Positions 62,201 through 64,000 of a DNA stretch of 64,000 bases are shown here, one piece after another. The DNA is from Amoebophrya sp. A120 (taxonomy: Eukaryota; Sar; Dinophyceae; Syndiniales; Amoebophryaceae). The notes below the pieces were generated by a model, which did no database searches, was not told where the DNA came from, and saw only the letters and a program-made list of their open reading frames with translations. Within the stretch, counting starts at the first letter, position 1. Each line of letters starts with the position of its first letter. The DNA is taken from assembly GCA_905178155.1 (NCBI GenBank), contig CAJINV010000009.1:3466768-3530767 (forward strand), in the 5' to 3' direction. The position numbers and the translations under genes were made by a program.

Positions 62201-63886
62201 CATTTTTACATTTTATAAGGTGCTCAGATGAACCACCAGCAACTGATCGAGCAGTACGAGCAGGTAGACGCGCAGGTGATTGACTTGCTATTTTTCACGC
62301 CCAACAACATCATTTCTTCCTCCCAGTTCTCGAGCAGTGGCGGGGGGAACAGCAATGCTGGGAGCAGCAGCTCCGAGGAAGACAGTGTGGCTCATCACCA
62401 CGGGACGACCACAGCCACGAGGTGCCTGTTTCATCATCACCAGGGCAGTACGAGTAGCGGGCCGCTTCGGTATCAAATGCAAAAGTGTCTGGGTCTGGAA
62501 GGCTGCAAGTTTGTCATGCACATTTTGAATGACTCTTGACGTCTGTGATGCATGCTCTAGCATCACAGATTTTGTGAGGGCTTCCTGATGCCTATACCGC
62601 ATGATAAATGCCCTCTCGTCGTGGCAAAAACTGGACCTCTTTTGCTGTTCATGCAATACAGATTTTTCTAGTGTCCAAATGCAGCATCACAAGTTACATC
62701 CTTCCAGACATCCAGGGATATTTGCAATCCATATTCGGGGAACCATGACGATTGAAGAAGTGAAATCCAATACGGGGATCGCGAGCTCCTTCGGAACCAG
62801 CACTGGGGTATCAAATGTAAAAATGTCTGGGTCTGGAAGAGTCCGAACTTGTGATGCTACCTTTGGACTCTACATAAAATCTGTATTGCACGAACAGCAA
62901 AAGAGGTATAATTTGTGCTACGCGGAGAGGGCATTTCTCATGCGGTATGAGCATCAGATTCAGAAAGCCCTCGCAAAATCTCTGATGCTAGGGCATGCAT
63001 CACAGACCTCCTGGGGCATGCAAAATATGCATGACAAACTCCTGCACTCTTCCAGACCCAGACACTTTTGCAATCCATAACGGGGTGGGATGAATAACAA
63101 TGGAGTTGGAACAAGTGCCTCCTCCACGCACGACAGCTCGGCAACCACTTCTGGGAACGAAGATCTTCACGAGAACAAAGAAGTGGACCACGATCAGCAT
63201 GAGCCGTCGCCAACGAGCAACACAAAAATTGCGGTCTACATGGGAGGCAATAGTACTACACAGAATATTACTACTGGCACCACCACTGTAACTACAGGAG
63301 CCACTGCGTCCTCCTCCCGAGGAGGGGTCGGCTCCTGTGCTGTCAACCCGAGTAGTACCAGCAAGCATTTGTTTCAAACCACGCACCAACAGCGTATCCG
63401 GCACCAATCCGCCATTGCCCTGATGCGGGCGGTTTCTGCGCTGCGCAAAGTGGACGAAATTCTGCAGAAGTCGACCATGTTTTGGTCTCATTTAGGCCTG
63501 ACCACGGGACAAGTGTCTCAAATGAAAGACACGCTCACGCTGTGGATCAAGTACGCCAGCAGCATATGAAATGCAAATATGGCTGGGTCTGGAAACTTGT
63601 GATGCTGGTTGGCGAATCAAGAGAACGCCAGAAATGACGGCTCAGCATGACAGGTTTTTGAGTCGCTTGGTGTTGCCTATTCTGCATGAGAAACTGGGTT
63701 TTCGCATGACACAAAAGTCGTGGCGCTTTTGGCTACCTGGCATGACAGAATTGACAGTCATGCTAGCAGAGCATGACAAACCCGGCATTTTTCCAGACCC
63801 AGACATATTTGCAATGCATACAGCAACGAAAAGCTCCGGAAACGACTGCACGAGCGGCTGGAACAGTATCGCATGTTCTGGCTCGA
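53275..63886 (+). CDS. CAMK-type serine/threonine protein kinase, 3' end beyond window
   Basis: Nineteen exons in the window encode at least 1407 residues: 53275-53826, 54097-54425, 54581-54623, 54882-55035, 55320-55348, 55622-55661, 55993-56033, 56189-56249, 56519-57421, 57743-58121, 60084-60194, 60482-61029, 61290-61349, 61614-61673, 61898-61951, 62223-62470, 62739-62808, 63085-63564 and 63826-63886. Intron 53827-54096 is GT-AG; the rest are introners. Kinase motifs: [12 protein letters not shown] (loop, third Gly replaced by Ala), FFAVKVV (catalytic Lys near 88), [11 protein letters not shown] (near 185), DFGLSK (near 216), [30 protein letters not shown] and [17 protein letters not shown] Gln/Asn/Asp-rich insert of about 120 residues separates APE from DLWS. 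The long C-terminal part has Ser/Thr-rich linkers and helical segments ([20 protein letters not shown]). Likely an active signalling kinase; the subfamily is unclear. Confidence 0.93.
54426..54575. mobile_element. Introner, family B (150 bp)
   Basis: Starts TATGCACTGCAAAAGTATCG. Duplication gagca at 54421-54425 and 54576-54580. Excision restores E-K-E-Q-K-Q-K. Confidence 0.93.
54624..54876. mobile_element. Introner, family A (253 bp)
   Basis: Starts TATCAAATGTAAAAGTGTCT. Flanks acaac (54619-54623) and acaat (54877-54881) differ by AAC/AAT, both Asn. Excision restores G-N-N-S-G-N. Confidence 0.92.
55036..55314. mobile_element. Introner, family C (279 bp)
   Basis: Starts TATCCCGTGTAAAAACGTCC. 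Duplication gtctt at 55031-55035 and 55315-55319. It splits kinase subdomain IX; excision restores D-L-W-S-L-G-V. Close relative of 2805-3083. Confidence 0.95.
55349..55616. mobile_element. Introner, family A (268 bp)
   Basis: Starts TATCAAATGTAAAAGTGTCT. Duplication tgatg at 55344-55348 and 55617-55621. Excision restores Y-V-M-L-M-G-H-Y-P-F. The exon before it is only 29 nt. Close relative of 7836-8097. Confidence 0.95.
55662..55987. mobile_element. Introner, family D (326 bp)
   Basis: Starts TATTAAAAGGAAAAGTCCCC. Duplication gttgc at 55657-55661 and 55988-55992. Excision restores M-P-L-H-D-Q-I-L. Confidence 0.93.
56034..56183. mobile_element. Introner, family B (150 bp)
   Basis: Starts TATGAACTGCAAAAGTATCG. 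Duplication tgcaa at 56029-56033 and 56184-56188. Excision restores T-K-L-Q-S-D-K. Separated from the previous introner by a 41-nt exon. Confidence 0.93.
56250..56513. mobile_element. Introner, family A (264 bp)
   Basis: Starts TATGCATTGCAAATATGTCT. Duplication actaa at 56245-56249 and 56514-56518. Excision restores [10 protein letters not shown], kinase subdomain XI. Confidence 0.93.
57422..57737. mobile_element. Introner, family A with internal duplication (316 bp)
   Basis: Starts TATCAAATGCAAAAATGTCT. Duplication gcagt at 57417-57421 and 57738-57742. A 23-bp unit is repeated in tandem at 57646-57668 and 57669-57691, partly explaining the extra length. Excision restores D-S-Q-Y-A-N-D. Confidence 0.92.
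58450..59640. repeat. 92-bp GC-rich tandem satellite, about 12 full units
   Basis: Landmark CCATGACGCGG (last copy CATGGCGCGG) recurs at 58558, 58650, 58742, 58838, 58930, 59022, 59114, 59206, 59298, 59390, 59482 and 59578. Spacing is 92 bp except for two steps of 96. A degenerate unit lies near 58455. Each unit contains the palindrome CGCGGGGACCGAGTCCCCGCG. Edge units are more diverged than central ones, as expected from unequal exchange. Confidence 0.95.
59698..59970. repeat. Short tandem repeat with inverted counterpart
   Basis: From about 59703 to 59869 a unit of roughly ten bases (GGGGTGTGTCT or GGGGTATGTTC) is repeated. Its complement (CCCCGAACATACC) recurs at 59925-59967. The two arms flank about 55 bp and could form a hairpin in the intron RNA. 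Confidence 0.8.
60195..60476. mobile_element. Introner, family A (282 bp)
   Basis: Starts TATCAAATGCAAATATG. Duplication aggcg at 60190-60194 and 60477-60481. The repeat permits GC-AG but not GT-AG ends. Excision restores T-A-R-R-V-R-E-D. Confidence 0.92.
61030..61284. mobile_element. Introner, family A (255 bp)
   Basis: Starts TATGAACTGCAAATATG. Flanks aagga (61025-61029) and gagga (61285-61289) differ by ACA/ACG, both Thr. Excision restores V-T-R-T-L-S-P. Confidence 0.91.
61350..61608. mobile_element. Introner, family A (259 bp)
   Basis: Starts TATCAAATGCAAATATGTCT. Duplication cgaca at 61345-61349 and 61609-61613. Excision restores A-A-I-D-T-E-V. A 60-nt exon separates it from the preceding copy. 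Confidence 0.93.
61674..61892. mobile_element. Introner, family J (219 bp)
   Basis: Starts TATGAGCGTGCACAACTCCC; the right end reads GGGGGAGTTGTGAACTGTTATA. Duplication gaaca at 61669-61673 and 61893-61897. Excision restores D-Q-N-S-Y-G-V. Confidence 0.92.
61952..62217. mobile_element. Introner, family A, GT-AG compatible (266 bp)
   Basis: Starts TATCAAATGCAAAAATGTCT and ends ATTTTATA. Duplication aggtg at 61947-61951 and 62218-62222. The repeat allows GTGTATC...ATAAG ends. Excision restores V-T-G-A-Q-M-N. Confidence 0.92.
62471..62733. mobile_element. Introner, family A (263 bp)
   Basis: Starts TATCAAATGCAAAAGTGTCT; the right end reads TTTGCAATCCATA. Duplication ttcgg at 62466-62470 and 62734-62738. 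Excision restores P-L-R-G-T-M-T. Confidence 0.92.
62809..63079. mobile_element. Introner, family A, diverged target repeat (271 bp)
   Basis: Starts TATCAAATGTAAAAATGTCT. Flanks tgggg (62804-62808) and acggg (63080-63084) match poorly, but removing the element plus 5 bp keeps the frame (S-T-G-G-G-M-N). Internally inverted relative to the copy at 62471. Confidence 0.87.
63565..63820. mobile_element. Introner, family A (256 bp)
   Basis: Starts TATGAAATGCAAATATGGCT. Duplication cagca at 63560-63564 and 63821-63825. Excision restores Y-A-S-S-N-E-K. Confidence 0.92.
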
Positions 63887-64000
63887 TATCCTGTGCAAAG
63901 GTATCGTACTCGTATAGATGCAAGTCTTGCATTACAAATCTTGTTCCCAAGGCAAATCCGCATTACAAATTTTAGTTCTCATGCGGAGGAAATTTGTAAT
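63887..64000. mobile_element. Introner, family B, cut by window end
   Basis: Starts TATCCTGTGCAAAGGTATCG after the exon end F-W-L-D. The internal GCATTACAAATTTTAG and AATTTGTAAT arms typical of family B follow, and the right end is missing. The left flank is ctcga (63882-63886). Confidence 0.88.

Noticed and set aside
1564-63820. Recurring peptide tails such as [10 protein letters not shown] or ALQICLGLE considered as a shared protein motif
   Set aside because: They are read-through translation of family A introner ends in different frames, not protein sequence.

Overview
This window reads as nuclear DNA of a protist whose genes are broken up by short inverted-repeat insertions that behave as introns (introners). 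The closest description I know of is the syndinialean dinoflagellate parasite Amoebophrya, where invasive introners with terminal inverted repeats, short target duplications and non-canonical splice sites are on record. That assignment is an inference from architecture; no marker gene here proves it. Fifteen supportable protein genes (plus one doubtful one) all lie on the + strand. Three of the four intron-poor genes are single open frames. I see no transposase, tRNA or rRNA gene and no CRISPR array.

Layout: 1.5-13.1 kb holds one gene of 18 introners encoding a 2286-residue coiled-coil protein with a MATH-like domain. At 13.9-18.8 kb are three uninterrupted genes: an FKBP-like prolyl isomerase, an unknown 250-residue protein and a CCCH zinc-finger protein. 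At 19.5-29.7 kb are three low-complexity genes, two of them membrane proteins. The 27.0-33.3 kb stretch holds four GC-rich islands without recognisable genes, one of them framed by 82-bp inverted repeats. Then come a coiled-coil gene (33.9-35.3 kb), two tandem SPFH/HIR-type genes (36.2-40.3 kb), an ankyrin/membrane protein (41.4-45.5 kb), three smaller genes (46.8-52.5 kb), and a protein kinase gene with 18 introners (53.3 kb to beyond the window end).

Introners: 53 lie in coding sequence (52 complete, one cut by the window end) and one more lies upstream of a coding region. They fall into about ten families by terminal repeat (called A-J here). All start TAT and end ATA, and nearly all are flanked by a 5-bp direct repeat. 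Removing the element plus one copy of the repeat restores the reading frame in every gene I could test, and in the kinase and HIR genes it restores diagnostic motifs. Only 3 of the 52 complete coding-region introners can be placed in a GT-AG register, so the rest must be spliced at other ends. Members of one family sit in opposite orientations within the same gene. One family B introner has grown to 1957 bp by carrying a 92-bp GC-rich satellite.

Ordinary GT-AG introns also occur, mostly 50-270 bp. Many contain the same internal motif, GCATNACAAA or its complement, that recurs inside introners of all families. This suggests either a shared splicing signal or descent of ordinary introns from old introners.
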